Positions 11,593 to 24,379 of a stretch of 64,000 nt of DNA are shown in pieces. Source of the stretch: Calycina herbarum (taxonomy: Eukaryota; Ascomycota; Leotiomycetes; Helotiales; Pezizellaceae); the NCBI GenBank assembly GCA_001414485.1, contig LLEY01000113.1, forward strand, positions 1 to 64,000, given 5' to 3'. The notes beneath the pieces were generated by a model. It was not told the DNA's origin. It made no database searches and saw nothing but the letters and a program-made list of their open reading frames with translations. The translations under genes were made by a program, and so were the position numbers. How positions within the stretch are numbered: position 1 is the first letter of the stretch; every line of letters starts with the position of its first letter.

Positions 11593-12573
11593 GGTGGAAG
11601 GTGTTGAAGGTATTGCTACAAGACAGGGAAATTTAAATATAATTCTTGAAAGAGGAAACGATGAGAAAAGGAAGGGGGCAAGCTGTCATGTAGCTGGCAA
11701 CATTTTCAAGACATGAGACGACTTTTCGAGACGAGGGGTGCAGGAGTTGTTTGTTTCAAGAATCCCATCACAGCGCCAGCAAGGCAGCCAATCAGAAGAG
11801 CGTGTGGGGTCTGTGCGAATGGTAGCCTCGCAGCTGAGCCGGGCCGACTTTCGGAGCAAGAGCCGAAGCTCCCACCAGGCCTCGTGCACTCCAAAATCAA
11901 CTCCAGTATATCTTCGAAATCCAACAACATTGTCTGCGTACTCTGCGATGAGCTCCCATTGACAAAAGGGATCTTTAGACTCGTCCTAGCTATTCCTTCG
12001 AAGAGCAAGGACGGTTTAAATTGATTGCATTTTGCTCTGACTCTCCATTTCTCCTATGGTAATTACGACCAATTATTGTCCATGTTCTGGAAGTTCTGAA
12101 CTGAATTAGAACTAGTAACCCAGAGTAGATTGGAGGATTGAATTTTGATTATCCAATGTTCTCTCGTAAGGTTCATGTTTCTGATTTTTTTATTTTAGCA
12201 AGTGCACGACGAACGAGACTAGCACTCTTATGGTCCAGGGACTTTTGTATGGGGAGAATACGAAGTTTTAAACCATAGGTACCTCACCAAGTATGGTGTG
12301 AAGGATGAAAGGGTCCATAAAAATCATTGAATCTCATGTTCTCGAGTTCTTCGTGGCTTCCCGTCTTTGAAGAACTCCTCCGAATTCTTGCATACCACAT
12401 GAGTCTTATTTGAAGCTGCGCCTCGTCGGTGTTACTACCTCTATTATTTCTACATCTACTTACTCTGCTTTCTTAACTCTTTTCTTGATATGCAGCAGCT
12501 ACGGTATTTGACATTGATAATGCGAACCTTTCAAGCCTGAAAACTTTCGCGAGACTGTCATCGATGAAACAGG
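11593..12573. promoter_or_regulatory. Divergent promoter region between SDR and L-domain genes
   Basis: 981 bp between two divergently transcribed genes. Several short overlapping ORFs on both strands near 11690-12020 have no recognisable domain and look like chance ORFs. The last 150 bp (pyrimidine-rich, then ATG at 12574) would be the 5' UTR of the plus-strand gene. Confidence 0.4.
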
Positions 12574-14695
12574 ATGGTTAGGAGAGCCCGGAGCTGGCTT
12601 GTCCTCCTGTCTGCGGTTCAGCTGCTTTTTGGTATGTTCTGTCTTCTAGCCATTTCAAAGTCGGTTTCTCTATCGCGAGTTTCTAGAAAGGCGCGGAGAA
12701 TACAAATTTTCGTCTGGATTTTCTTCACTCTTCGTCGAAAAAGGTGACGCCATGTTTCAGCATGCGCCGAAACAATATTTGTCAAATAATATTATTCCAA
12801 ATCTACAGCACAATCAAATTAGTTGCTCCAAGTGGTCTAGACTAATTGAAATTCATTCGTCTTAATTGCCTAGACATTCTCACAAACTCAGGCAGTTATT
12901 TTGATTTTCCTGGAGATTTTGAATAATACTATTGGTCGGATGTTGATTGGATGACGGTGAATAGCTTGATCTCTTGCAGTTCTAGATAACAACCTTGCTA
13001 GTGAATAGCAAGACTTTTGCGGTCCCTCGCAGAAAGAGATTCTCGAACATTCGTCATTACAGATCCAAGCTGATTTTCAGTTGCTTGTAGCGAGAATTGC
13101 AAATGGTTGTGATTTAGCTGTTCCTGCTATTCAATCCAACGACACCCTGTGTATCAACAACCAAACTGAATTCAGCCGGTGTTGGCCATATCGCGAGCCA
13201 AAAAACTGTACCTCAATTACGGGATCAATTGCCATTTCCCCAGAATATGATGGTAACCTCACACTTGATACAGTCTCAAATATATCAGGGGCAATTTACA
13301 ACACTCGTGGACCACTTAGCGCCAACACCTTTGACAGCACACTTGGAAACTTCACAGCTAATGATCTGGTCTCTGTTGGTGTACTACAGTTGCAAAGTTC
13401 AAGGCGATTGAGATCTCTTAAGTTACCAAAGCTTGAACTCGCGAAGGACATATTTCTGGACAATATTGCAACGAAATTTCTCGTGTTGCCTTCTTTGAGG
13501 AATGCCAGCAGGATTTCTCTAGGAAATCTGGTTACTAGGTATGAGTTTCAATCGTCACTTGGACTTTGCTAATGTTTTCCAGCTGGAGCGCCAACCCAGC
13601 GCCCATCATCGAGCTACCGGCTCTCGAAAGAGTCGATGGTTATTTGTACTTCAATGAGGGGCTCGCGAAAAGAGAATCCTACAGATCTTTGCTCTCAACT
13701 TCTATTGGCTTGCATGCTACATTTCCTTCCTTGGTGTACTGCCAAAACCTCTTCTTCTTCGGCAGTCTTCAAATGTAAATCCATCTCCCCAGAATCGAAA
13801 CCTACCCAATTACTGACGTTAGTTTGGAACAAGACTTTCCCTCCCAAATCTTTCATGTATTAGTTGCAACAAGGATGGTAATGCTGGAATTGGCTTCTCA
13901 GTGGAAAATATTGGCAGTAGCTTGCTTCCCATCCACCTCCCAAATTTAGGCGAGAGTTCTTCCATTGCCATAGTGGGCAATATCCACAGGTACCTACCTA
14001 TTCGTTCCCTCTCAGAGGTCTCTCACTAACCCAGGATTTTGCCTAGTGTTTCATTTCCCCTTCTACGAACCGTTTCAAAGCAGTTTGAAATAAACAGCAC
14101 CAGTAATCAACAGTTGGACATCGACCTTCCAGCCTTGTTGGACGTGAGCCAACTTTCATTACGCGGAAATATCACAAGGTGTTGATACTCTCCAACACCT
14201 CAATTGGAATTCTAACGTTTTGATAGGGTAAATTTACCGTCACTCCAAACTTTCACAACCATAAACATCCAAAGCAACGATTCAAAAATAGACTGCACAT
14301 CACCAATTAAAGCATACGAACGAATTCGCAACACGACCTACAGCCCCAAAATGGACACCGTAGACTCTGACTTCTACTGTGGAGTTTTCCCAATTGATAA
14401 CCGGAAAGCGATTCGTAGAAGAAGGATCTCTTTGGGAGTTGGACTTGGACTTGGACTTCCTGCTGCTCTACTTGTTTTGAGCTATTTCTACATGAGGTGG
14501 AACAAGATTCGAAGGAGAGCTCGGGGAGGTGTAAATAGTGATTCTCCTATTCAAGTGGGAGATCATGAGTTGAGGACTGTGCGGCCTGGGAGTTTGAGGA
14601 GTGGGAGGAGTATTAAGACTGTGTTGCCGTCTTATGACAGGGGTCAGGCTCCTCCTGAGTATAGTGTTGGCACGAGCGCTACTGATGGTGGATGA
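12574..14695 (+). CDS. ECM33/receptor-L-domain-like secreted protein with C-terminal transmembrane helix
   Basis: Proposed six exons: 12574-12631, 13013-13538, 13583-13733, 13823-13989, 14047-14178 and 14227-14695. Total 1503 nt, 500 aa, with phases closing. A signal peptide (MVRRARSWLVLLSAVQLLF) is followed by a Cys-containing, N-glycosylation-rich region with repeated short beta/LPxL units (SLRNASRISL, LSLPNLSCIS, IHLPNLGESS, FPLLRTVS, VNLPSLQTF), as in ECM33/Sps2-type receptor L-domains. The last exon has a membrane helix (LGVGLGLGLPAALLVLSYFY, about 413-432), a basic stop-transfer segment and a short cytoplasmic tail (PSYDRGQAPPEYSV). A wall-organising or surface-sensing role is inference. 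Weak points are the 381-nt first intron with a CAAG acceptor and the 13734-13822 intron with donor GTGTAC; other splice choices leave the frames inconsistent. Confidence 0.68.
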
Positions 14696-15832
14696 AGATC
14701 AATGTTTTCTCGCTAGTTTTGAAGCTTGTATTCGTTTTTTGAATTTATCCTTTTGCTACTGTTTCAAGACAGCGTTTGCCTATTTTCCTCGCTTAAATTC
14801 GCCAACCCCTTTCAAACCATGCTTTCTGGGAAGTGGGAAACGACAACGTTTGATTCTCAAAACAAATACAGTTGATTGATTGATCATATCCTCATCTACC
14901 GATGATCGATCATCGAAGAAAGTAGATGAGGTCCATGGAACGGATAGCTACATTCCCATACATCATTCCCCCATACTAGATCAATATCAGAAAACCCCTC
15001 AAATATGACATCAAGAAAGAGAGGAAAAACTGCAAGGCTCAAATGCCAAGAGTCGACCCCTTTTCGATTTGATTCGAGTCGGCTCGGGAACTTGCATATG
15101 GCATGCAATCGATCGAGAAAGACGGCTTTGAAGATTACGATGCTTTCCTTGCCCCTCACCTGATGAGTCATTTTCTGTGGACTTCCGTTTGGAGCTTGTG
15201 ATTGCTGAAAACCTTTTGGGTGCAAGTTTTCTCTCAGAGACAAGGAATATTGTCAGAAGTTGCAATTAGCAAGCTTCATTATTATTTTTTCGAGAAGAAG
15301 TCTGAAGCCATAAAGTCTCGTTCAGTTCGGCTGGGGTGGGAAGTTACCACTGGAAGCCAATTCGTGGAAATTCAAAATGCGATCTTGCCTCGTGCGGGAA
15401 TATGCTTCAGAAGGCCTCCGAATTACGGAAAGCTCAAGAGCCCATTGGGAAAAGGTTATGACGTGACTTCGAAAAGAGAAGAATTCATTGGAAATAATTT
15501 TCTGGACAAAGGATAGTGGCGGGGAAGTAGTCTCGGTGAGCTGAGACGAGAGAGGGGGACCGACACAATTGTCGAGAAGAGCAAACGGAGAAGTCATGCA
15601 AGCAGCAAGTGCGCAGACCGCTGCAACTTTTGATGGTGGGGATTCTAAATGGGATGGAAGCAGATAGTCACTTTCGAAAACATAAATAAGCGTGTTCATC
15701 TCCTTAAATTGTTCCTCAGCGCGGTCTACAAACTATCGAGTCCCAACTTCAAGCTTCACAAATCACAACCATCAAAACATCAACCCAATCTTCCCAATCT
15801 TCCCAAAAAAAACCCTCCCCCCAACATTCAAA
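14696..15832. other. Intergenic region, 3' flank of L-domain gene and promoter of SMP gene
   Basis: No gene could be supported. It contains the inverted repeat at 14890-14931 described separately, a TGAGTCA (AP-1/bZIP-type) site within the TGATGAGTCA near 15160-15170, and a CA/pyrimidine-rich stretch at 15750-15832 that looks like the 5' UTR of the small SMP-domain gene. Confidence 0.4.
14890..14931. repeat. Inverted repeat enclosing a perfect 16-bp palindrome
   Basis: Arms CCTCATCTAC (14890-14899) and GTAGATGAGG (14922-14931) are perfect complements. Between them lies CGATGATCGATCATCG (14900-14915), itself a perfect palindrome, plus AAGAAA. In RNA this could form a hairpin about 195 nt past the L-domain stop codon; in DNA it could be a dimeric factor site. 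Confidence 0.6.
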
Positions 15833-16159
15833 ATGTCACCCACTCCTATGACAAAGGACACCGCCAGTCACATCCAATCCACACAAGTAGGTCCCTCTTA
15901 AGCTCCTTGGCCTCGTCCCATCTTGTCTTGGGCTCTCTAGGCCCCTTGCAGGCTCATTCTTCCTTGGTTCTCAACTGATCACTTCTTCGTTTAGGCCAAA
16001 GGCGGAAATGACATGTCGTCAGCTGGCTTTGCTTCTCGAGCCCAAAGCGCGGGCGATCGTAATGCCAACGCAGCCGCCGCTGGCAACACCACTGGCAACA
16101 ACTCTGGTGGAAACAACAACAACGGGGGTGGCAATGGTGCTGGAGGAAACAAGAAGTAG
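15833..16159 (+). CDS. Small seed-maturation-protein (SMP/LEA-like) domain protein
   Basis: Two exons, 15833-15886 and 15995-16159, separated by a 108-nt intron (GTAGGT...TTTAG, phase 0), giving 72 aa. The start ATG follows CAAA. The motif HIQSTQAKGGNDMSS, then GFASRAQSAGDRNAN, is the SMP-type repeat found in many small fungal proteins and in plant seed-maturation (LEA group) proteins. The last 30 residues are Asn/Gly-rich (NNSGGNNNNGGGNGAGG) and end in KK. No signal peptide or membrane segment is seen; it is predicted to be disordered and hydrophilic. A desiccation, spore or stress protectant role is inferred from the family. It originally lay tail-to-tail with the DUF6601-like gene whose last codons are at 17026-17097. 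Confidence 0.82.
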
Positions 16160-17025
16160 CTTCTTGTGACGATTCGAGTCATCACCGAGCATGGCGAATG
16201 GGAAGCGAAGGGTTCTTGATTCTGGATTCTATTTTCTTCTGAGATTTCGCTTCGACGTTCAAGGACAGATGGAAGGCGGAAGTGGGAAAAGTACTTAAAC
16301 TCCTTTGGTTCGAAATTTGGAAAGCTGCCTTTTGTAGTTGATTTCTGGGGCACAAGCACATTCGTTTAACAGTTGGGAAATTCGAATTTTGACGGATTAA
16401 TGTTTTGCAAACCTCATGGTGATGCGAAGCTGTTTCAACTGCCACTGAGATGACTTCGAAGGAATAAAGTGGTGCTTAGGAGATGTTATATTCTGAAGGC
16501 CGTACTGTTGTTGTACAATACCCCCGGAGAATTTGTTGGTTGGTGCAGGGGTGCAGAACAGATCTTGTTCATTTTTTTTACTACCACCTATACCGTCATA
16601 AGTCATCAGATTTTATGTGGTCCCTGTCTCGTGACAGCCCTCATGGTTTATATCACGTGATAACTGATGGAAATTTATTTCGGGCTTGGCACTCTTTATT
16701 CCCGCCTCAAGACCCAAGACTGCCCATCTGTTCAACCTGTTTTTGTTATCCCAAGTGGGGGGCTCGGTGTTAACAATGTAGAGATTCCATTCTCAAACAC
16801 TGCCACTGGAGTCTGACACTGTGGTCTCCCTCCCATGCAAAGAGGGAGCCAAGTCTTCCTTCCGTCTGGAAAAACAATTAGCACCGGTTGTAGCTGGGTT
16901 ATAATCCTCGATACCCCCTAGGAGTTCAGACGTTTTGAGTTGACTGGATATTACAGTTTAAAGGGCTTTACATTTTGTTTAATCGTACCCACGCATTGAT
17001 TAGCTACCCGCTCATCACTCTATCT
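16160..17025. other. Intergenic region before the island
   Basis: Normal base composition, with CA and TG present, so not RIP-affected. No gene could be supported. It carries the 3' flanks of the SMP gene and, before the insertion, of the DUF6601-like gene. Confidence 0.45.
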
Positions 17026-17097
17026 CTAAATACTATCACCCTTTCCTCCCAGCAATCCCTCTTTCTCCGACTCAACGCCCATCTCCGCGAACCTCTC
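17026..17097 (-). pseudogene. Detached last 24 codons of the DUF6601-like gene (body at 60505-61491)
   Basis: Reading leftward from 17097 gives GAG AGG TTC GCG GAG ATG and so on to TAG at 17028-17026, 24 codons with no internal stop. The peptide is hydrophilic, Glu/Gly-rich and contains SEKEGLLGGKGDSI. The same five bases CTCTC end this fragment (17093-17097) and follow the island (60539-60543). If the island and one CTCTC are removed, the reading frame of the gene at 61491-60544 continues without break into this fragment, giving a predicted original length of 339 aa. The fragment now has no start and is not a gene by itself. Confidence 0.85.
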
Positions 17098-17542
17098 TGT
17101 CACGAACCACGGTTGCGTGGTAAGTAGTCCAGACGGCGTTCTGACAGGACAAGGCATAACATCTAGGAATGGAAGGTAACACAGGAGGAAATCGGTAATG
17201 CGAAGGACATTTAGGGATTTCAGGATCTCACTATTATAGTAATATTGGAAGTCACGTACGGTTATGTAACGTGATCGCCTACATCGCTCTAATCGCCTTA
17301 ATCGCGAGCGATGTAAGCGATGTACTTAGGAATGAAGGTTCTATATAGGACTGGCACTTCTGTTATTAGATAGGAGCTTCGTGCTTAACTTTAGTTATTA
17401 ATCTTATTATCTTATTTAATATCTTTAATATAAGTAACGAGTTTACTTCTAAGTAAACAACCTAGCGTATCTATACTTCTTACCTATATACTAACCTTCG
17501 AGACTTAGTCATCTTTGTTTAGTTTATTTAAGTTTTATTACA
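17098..17542 (+). repeat. 5' LTR of Gypsy-A1 (445 bp)
   Basis: Starts TGTCACGAACCACGG and ends GTTTTATTACA, with intact TG..CA termini. A TATA-like CTATATAGGA is at 17341-17350. The outer half keeps many CA and TG; the inner half is RIP-mutated compared with the 3' LTR. Confidence 0.95.
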
Positions 17543-17599
17543 CTTTGAGCACCTACTTAGAAGTTTAGTCGCTATAGCCCTAGCAACCCCCGCAGCAGC

Positions 17600-18567
17600 T
17601 AGCCCGAATGCTAGCCGAGTTAACGTTGTAGGTACATCTAGAAGTACGACTAGAAGAACACCTGCTAGTATATAGTTAACTAGGAACGACGACAATGTTA
17701 GTATACCGGACGCCTCTAAGCTCTATAAGGTCGAAGTACTTAAGTCTATTAAAGTTAAGATACTAGATACGTATTATAAGAAGCGAAAGAAACTCGACTC
17801 GTTTCTTCTCTAGATAAATATCTACTTTAACTTTAACTTTAATAAGTTCGAAGGTAATTATAACTTACAAACTATCTTTGCTATCTCCTACCTTAGAGGA
17901 GTAGTATTAGAATAGACCTAGCTATACTTAGAGAACTTCTTTAAGAATAAGAATAAAGATAGAAAGATAGAATTAACTAAGATTATATTTAAATCTTAGA
18001 GAGGATTTAAGATAACTATTAGAAAAGTCTTTAAAGACTTTAATATAATTTAAACAGCTATATATAAGCTTTTAGAATTATACTAGACCGGATTAGTAAT
18101 AGATTATACTAATAAATTTCAATGTTATAGAACGAAGTTAGAATAGAATACTATTACTCTTATAGAACTCTTTTATAAAGGATTAAAGGTATATATTTAT
18201 AAGGAAATAGCTAAGTAGAATATATAATTCTTAACTATTATAGATATAATTAAGAAAGTTGTCTAGCTAGATAACCGCCTATATAAATTTAGAAAGAGTA
18301 ACCTTAGATATAGAGAAAAGAGTAAAGAGTTAGAGAAGTAGAAGTACTCTTATACTAGTAAATATAGTAAGGAGGCGAATATTATATAAAAGAAAACCTT
18401 TTTAAAGAAAGGAGGACTTTTCTAGAAAGAGTGAAATTATCGACATAAGTAGAACTTATATTATAATTATAGTCTACTAGGTTATAGAGTAAATAAGTAT
18501 AGTAAGAAGAAAGACTCTAAGAGAAAGAAATAAATTAATACTACTATTTAATAATAGGTAGTCTTAA
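17600..18567 (+). pseudogene. Gypsy-A1 gag relic with CCHC zinc-knuckle remnant
   Basis: Translations show a retrotransposon gag pattern (YYKKRKKLDSFLL, then INIYFNFNFNKFEGNYNL) and, near 18420-18530, a zinc-knuckle region where Cys and His have become Tyr and which ends in a Lys-rich KYSKKKDSKRKK. Many in-frame stops arise from CAA/CAG/TGG to TAA/TAG changes. The segment is cut at 18568-18572 by insertion of Gypsy-B1. Confidence 0.8.
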
Positions 18568-18572
18568 CTGAT

Positions 18573-18804
18573 TATTACGGCGCCGGTCCGTAACACGTGA
18601 TTCTCGGTCCTACACGTGACCGTCAGAGCTGCAACGCTTAGACGGATTTATAACGAGATTAAAGGCTCTTTATAGTTAGTAGGAATACCTCTTTTTCGTA
18701 GGGTATATATTCTATATTCCCTTATTCTTAGAACTATAGCTTTAAATTCTTAAATATATATATATATACTCTTATACCTTTACTTTTAGATATAAATCGT
18801 GATA
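18573..18804 (+). repeat. 5' LTR of Gypsy-B1 (232 bp)
   Basis: Starts TATTACGGCGCCGGTC (TG to TA by RIP). Two CACGTGA E-box-type motifs lie within the first 50 bp, and it ends ATCGTGATA. Confidence 0.93.
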
Positions 18805-19099
18805 TTATTTAAAGCTTAACTCTTTTTACTCCTTATAAAGAATTATAATATCAACTAGATTCTATACTTATAATAGCTAGAAGATCTTATACTTATAATA
18901 GTATAATTACAACCCTTCTTCTCTACCTATAATAGCCTCTCTTCTTATAAACAGATCCCTCGAGTATCTCTACGTCTATAACGACTTATCTCCTTAAAAG
19001 ACACGCTTATAATAACCTATATAACCTTTTTTTATAACCTCTCCTTACCTTCTCCTCCTTCCTTTCTAATAATATAATAGCCGACACTTAAAGTAGTTA

Positions 19100-22000
19100 T
19101 AGTAGAAAAGAGAAGACACCTACTAGCTTGTCTCGAACCGAGCCTTAATAACTAGATAACACCCCTAGAGTCGCCCCTCCCTCGCCTACCTCTCTTACGA
19201 TAAGCGAGCCTCCTATAGACAAAAACGTTCGTTTATAGGCTGAAATCCTCTCTTTATATACGTAACTCTACTAAACCCCGTTGCCTATAAACTACCCTAA
19301 CAACCCTCTCCTAAGCCGCGAGTATATATAAGCCTTCTAAGAGGTTACTACCGACTCCTCCTATTCCTAATTTAGTTCTAATAATTCTACTCGTAAGTTC
19401 TAAGATAGTAAGAAACTTAAGAACAGTATCTCCCTATTATATAAGGCTTAGTAGATTATCCTAGCTAGTAAAATAAGAAAGAACCTCTTCGAGAACGAAT
19501 AAGATAAACTTACCTTCGTCTTTATAGCTACTTCTAGTATAGTATAAGAGTATCTAGAACCATAGATAGATTTCAGTTCCTCTACCTTATTTATAGACGT
19601 TATAGATATACTTATATATCTAGATACCTTATTCATAGATAGTAACAAAGCTATAAAAGCTTATAAAGTCTTCTATAAACTCTTAATATAAGAGGACAAG
19701 ACTTTTACTATATTTAAAGTAACCTTCTTAAGCCTTATAACTAAGGCTTATATCCTATTAAGTAAGTAGTCTAAAGATTTATACTAGAAGCTTACGCTAG
19801 CTCTCTAAGTAAGTATCTCACTAGTCCGAATTACCCTAGCAACCTTTAACTAGTTATATAACCGCTATTACTCTGTCTATTAAGACAAGGTAACTATTAA
19901 GGAACGCCTTATAGCTTACTATAACCGCCGCCTACCTATAAGAGGTTTCCCTACTAGCTACGGATTAACTTACCAACTTCTAGCTCTATATACTACTATT
20001 AGTTATCTACTAACCTAAAGCCTGGTCTGTTACTCTCTAGTTATAGACTATAAGACTCCTTTGCCTACTTATAAGAGTACAACTCCTATCTAAGATATAG
20101 TAGACGTTATCTATTATAATTATAATAAACCTAGGCACTATACTAGTAAATACCCTCTTCCTCGAAAACCCTCTATAGCTATTAAGCTATTAGAAGACGC
20201 TGAAAACTCGCTTATAGACTCTTATAGACTATAAGTGTCTAAAGAAGAATTAGCTAACAAGGAACTCGTCTATAAGGACTTAGGAAAAGAATAGCTCTAA
20301 AGCAAGTCTCTTTTTTAGAGTAAAACAAACTTAGATCTTAACCTCTTAATCTAAGTTATATAATAGGTAGAAAGGCTTTTATAACTATATATACTTTAAT
20401 TAAGAATAGATATACTTTTAATACTACTAGACTTATTAATACTAGAGTAAATAGATAGCTATTTATTAATATAGCTTTAGCTAACTAGTTAAGTTAATAT
20501 TATAGATAGGCTATAAAAAAGCTATTATATATAATATTAATTATAGAGTTTAATAGATATAAAGGACTAGTAATTACTCGTGTTATTCGCTTAATACTAA
20601 GTATTAACAGATAACAGTTTACTAATATACTCTTCTTAATTACTAATATTAGTAGATACGATATTATTATTAGCTATTAATAGCTTATAAACGTAAATAT
20701 AAAGTTAGTAGTCTATAGCTATAAGATTAAGTAGCTAGAATCCCTTCCCCTAGTTTATTAATTCGATTACTTAGTATCTATTACTAGGGAATTAATAACT
20801 ATCTCTCTACTAGACCTCTAGGCTTAGGAGGATATAGAGAACCGCGACCTCTGCTAGAATACTATAAAGGAACCTATATTAATCTATTCGATACTGCCTC
20901 GAAGCTAGCGTCAAACCCCGCTACTAGTTACTCTTAAGGAAATTCTAGACGAAAGCTTTTAGTAAGACCTTATCTCTGCCTAGAATAGAATATAGGTCCT
21001 TATTCCTAACTGCTAATAACGTTGTCGATCCTTCTTAGGAAAACGTTTAGTTATAGACTATAAAGCAGCTATAAGCTCGCTTATAGACATCTATAAACCT
21101 ATAGAAGACTTCGCTATTAATATCTATTATATTAGAGCTACTACTTTTAAACTTAACCTTTAAAAGCGTGATAATAAAGTCTTCTCTACTAGCTTATAAG
21201 AGATCGACTATGCTCTTATAAACAGGTTATATATAGAGCTCTCTTTAGTAGATTATACTTTAGACGAACAACTAGTAGAATAGAACGTTTACTAGGAATA
21301 TATAGACTTTAAAGATGTCTTTTTAAAGAGAGCTTTAGACAAGCTTCCTCTACTACAAAACCAAGTTAACTACTAGATCGAACTTATAGGTCTAAATACT
21401 CTATTATATAGCCTATTATATAAGATAACAACTAAGGAACTTCTAGCTATAAAGTAGTATATCCTTAATAACCTCGACAAAGGGTTTATTATTCCTAGCT
21501 ACGCCTCTTTCGCCTCTCTAGTACTGTTTATAAAGAAGCCTAACAGAAGCTTATAGCTCTATATCAACTACTAGAAACTTAATAACCTTACTCGTAAGAA
21601 CTAGTACCCTCTTCTACTAATCGACGAAACTCTTATACGAATTACTAGTACTAAAATCCTTATAAAGCTTGACATTTATTAAGCTTTTAACTATATATAT
21701 ATAGAACTAGAGTTAGAAGAACTTACAACCTTTTAGACCTATTATAGTACGTTTAAATATAAGATATTACCTTTTAGCTTAACTAACAGTCCTACTATAT
21801 ACTAGAGGTATATAAATAGCGTTCTTATAGAATATCTTAATAACTTTTATATAGCTTACCTTAATAACATTCTTATATACTCTAATAATAAGCTTAAACA
21901 CATTAAACACGTCTATAAGGTCTTAGAACAGCTCTATAAAGCTAGGCTATAAGTAGATATTAAGAAGATAGAGTTCTACGTTACTTATATAAAGTACCTT

Positions 22001-24340
22001 AGTTTTATTATCTCTATAAACGGAATCGAAGTCGACCTAGAGAAGATCTTAGCAATCGTTTCCTAGAAATATCCTAGTACTATTAAGAGTATCTAGTCCT
22101 TCCTAGGTTTTTATAACTTCTACTAACGTTTTATTCAGGATTATAGACAGATTACTTATCTATTAAACTATCTTATAAGTAAGGAAGTACTATTTAAGTT
22201 CGACTTAGAATATAAGAAGGCTTTTAATATATTAAAAGAAGCCTTAGTTACTACCCCTCTCTTATACCACTTTATAGCTGATTTAGAGACTATAGTTAAG
22301 ACTAACGCTTCTAACAGAGTAGTTACAGCTATAATATTATAACGTATATCTAAAACCGAACCGTAGAGGCTCGTAGGCTACTTCTCGAAGACGATAAACC
22401 TCGCTAAGCTAAACTACTAAATCTACGATAAGAAGATGCTAGCTATTATACACTCTTTCGAACAATAGTAAGCGGATCTTACTCAGACTAGCTTCTAGAT
22501 TAAGGTCTTTACTAATTATAAGGCTTTAGAGTACTTTATAACCTCTAAAACCTTAAACTAGCGGTAAGCGAGATAGGTAGAGTTTCTATTAGAGTTCTAT
22601 TTTATAATTATATTTTAATCTAGTAAGTAGAACGAGAAAACGGACACGCTAATACGCTAAGACTAAGACGTTAATCTATAGAACGACCTAAAAGCGTCTA
22701 TAAGATAATAAACCTTACTTACGTCTAATTAGTTAGATCTATATATTACTACTTAATTAGAACCTCCTATAACGTTAGCCCTAGTTACCTTAGAACCCTT
22801 GCTTAACCTTATCGACTAGTTACTTACTATTAACCGTAACTCTTTAGACTTAGAAGACGACCGAACGAAAGCTACCTACAGGTACTAAAACTAGATAATA
22901 GAGAACGGCTTACTTCTTTAGCAAAAGAGACTCGTAGTTCTTAATTAAGGCACCTTATAGACGGACCTAATCTATAAGGCTTATATATAAGTATCTATAG
23001 CTTACCCTAGACAGACAAAGACGGTAGCTATCCTCGCCTATAGATACTAGTAGAAAGGTTTATAGACGTCTATAGAAACCTATATTAGTAACTGCAGAGA
23101 CTGTCGACGTGCTATAGTTCCTCGCGACTATAAACCTAGGTTTTTATACCTATTACTAGTTCTAGAACGTCCTTAGTAGTATATTACTATAGACTATAAG
23201 TCTTTCCCTACTAATAAATAAGGTTATAATACCTTATAGGTAGTTATAGATCGCCTAACTAAGTAATCGGTCTCGATCCTCTATCTAAAGACAGTTATAG
23301 CCTAAGATATAGCTCGAATATATATTACGTAGATCTATTAAACCTACGGCTATCTATAAAGCATTATTTTAGACTATAGACTATAGTTTATTTCTTCTTT
23401 CTAGTCTAAATTCTACAGAATCCTTAGTATAAAGCTTAAGCTATCTACTGCTTTCTACTTATAAACTAATAGATAAACCGAAATTATAAACTAATAGATT
23501 AATCAACGCCTATAGCCTTTTGTTAGTTACTATTAGGACAACTGAAGCGAACTTGTCCCTATTCTAGACTACGCTTAGCTTACGCTTCTATACGAGAGTC
23601 TAGGTAGGCTCTCGCCTTTTAAAGTAATTAACAGATACGTAGCTACTATGTCCTTCGATTAGAACCGTCTAGATAAATCCGTAACAGTCTACGAACAGCT
23701 TAATTAGACCGATGTAGAGGCACTTATACAGAGAATATACGACACTTAGACTATAGTAAAGGAATTAGTTAGTAAAGCACAAGACTGCTATATAAGGTCC
23801 GCGAACCGGATTCGAAGAGCGGTAGACTTTAACGTAGACGACTTTGTTTAGGTATCGACTTATAATTAGAAGACAGACTAGCCGAGCTATAAGCTAGATA
23901 GACAAAACGAGGGTCCGTTCTAGATTACAGCCCGCGAAGGACACTCTTTCTAGCTCGAACTACTAGACTACTTCTATATACACCTCGTATTCCACCCGTC
24001 ACTGCTCTGTAAGGCTGCTATAGATCCGTTACCTAGATAGGTAAACGAACCACCCCTGCTAATATAGGTTATAGATTAGAAAGAGTAGGAAGTAGAAGAA
24101 GTCTTAGCTATAAAAGCAGTTCGTAGAAAGCTCTAATACAGAGTTTAATAGTTAGGCTATAACCCTAATCTATAGTAGTATCTAGCCTCGAATTTTAAGT
24201 ATTACCTATATAAATTACGCGATTTTCACCTCGCTAATCCAGCCCGCGCTAGTCCGCTAAGGGCTTTATAAAGCTAGATACGAGCGTAGGAAGACGGAAT
24301 AGACGATTACGATTATCTAATAGACGATTCAGTTATAATA
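19100..24340 (+). pseudogene. Gypsy-B1 gag-pol relic
   Basis: RT active-site region reads FYIAYLNNILIY near 21847-21882, where the catalytic YLDD has become YLNN by G-to-A changes. RNase H and integrase follow to about 23900. The pol C-terminus near 24110-24330 has a chromodomain-like run (NPNL..YLASNFKY, then KLRDFHLANPARASPLRAL). Stops occur throughout; not functional. Confidence 0.85.
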
Positions 24341-24379
24341 TAAAGCTTATAGACAAGCTTTTTCTAAAAGAGGGGGTAA

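Noticed and set aside
11686..12024. Cluster of ORFs of 67-103 codons upstream of the SDR gene
   Set aside because: They overlap on both strands in all frames with no recognisable protein pattern, as expected for GC-balanced promoter DNA.
13566..13863. Apparent frameshift in the L-domain gene
   Set aside because: A phase-0 intron at 13734-13822 restores a continuous 500-codon frame, so no mutation is needed. The donor GTGTAC is weak, so RNA evidence would be welcome.
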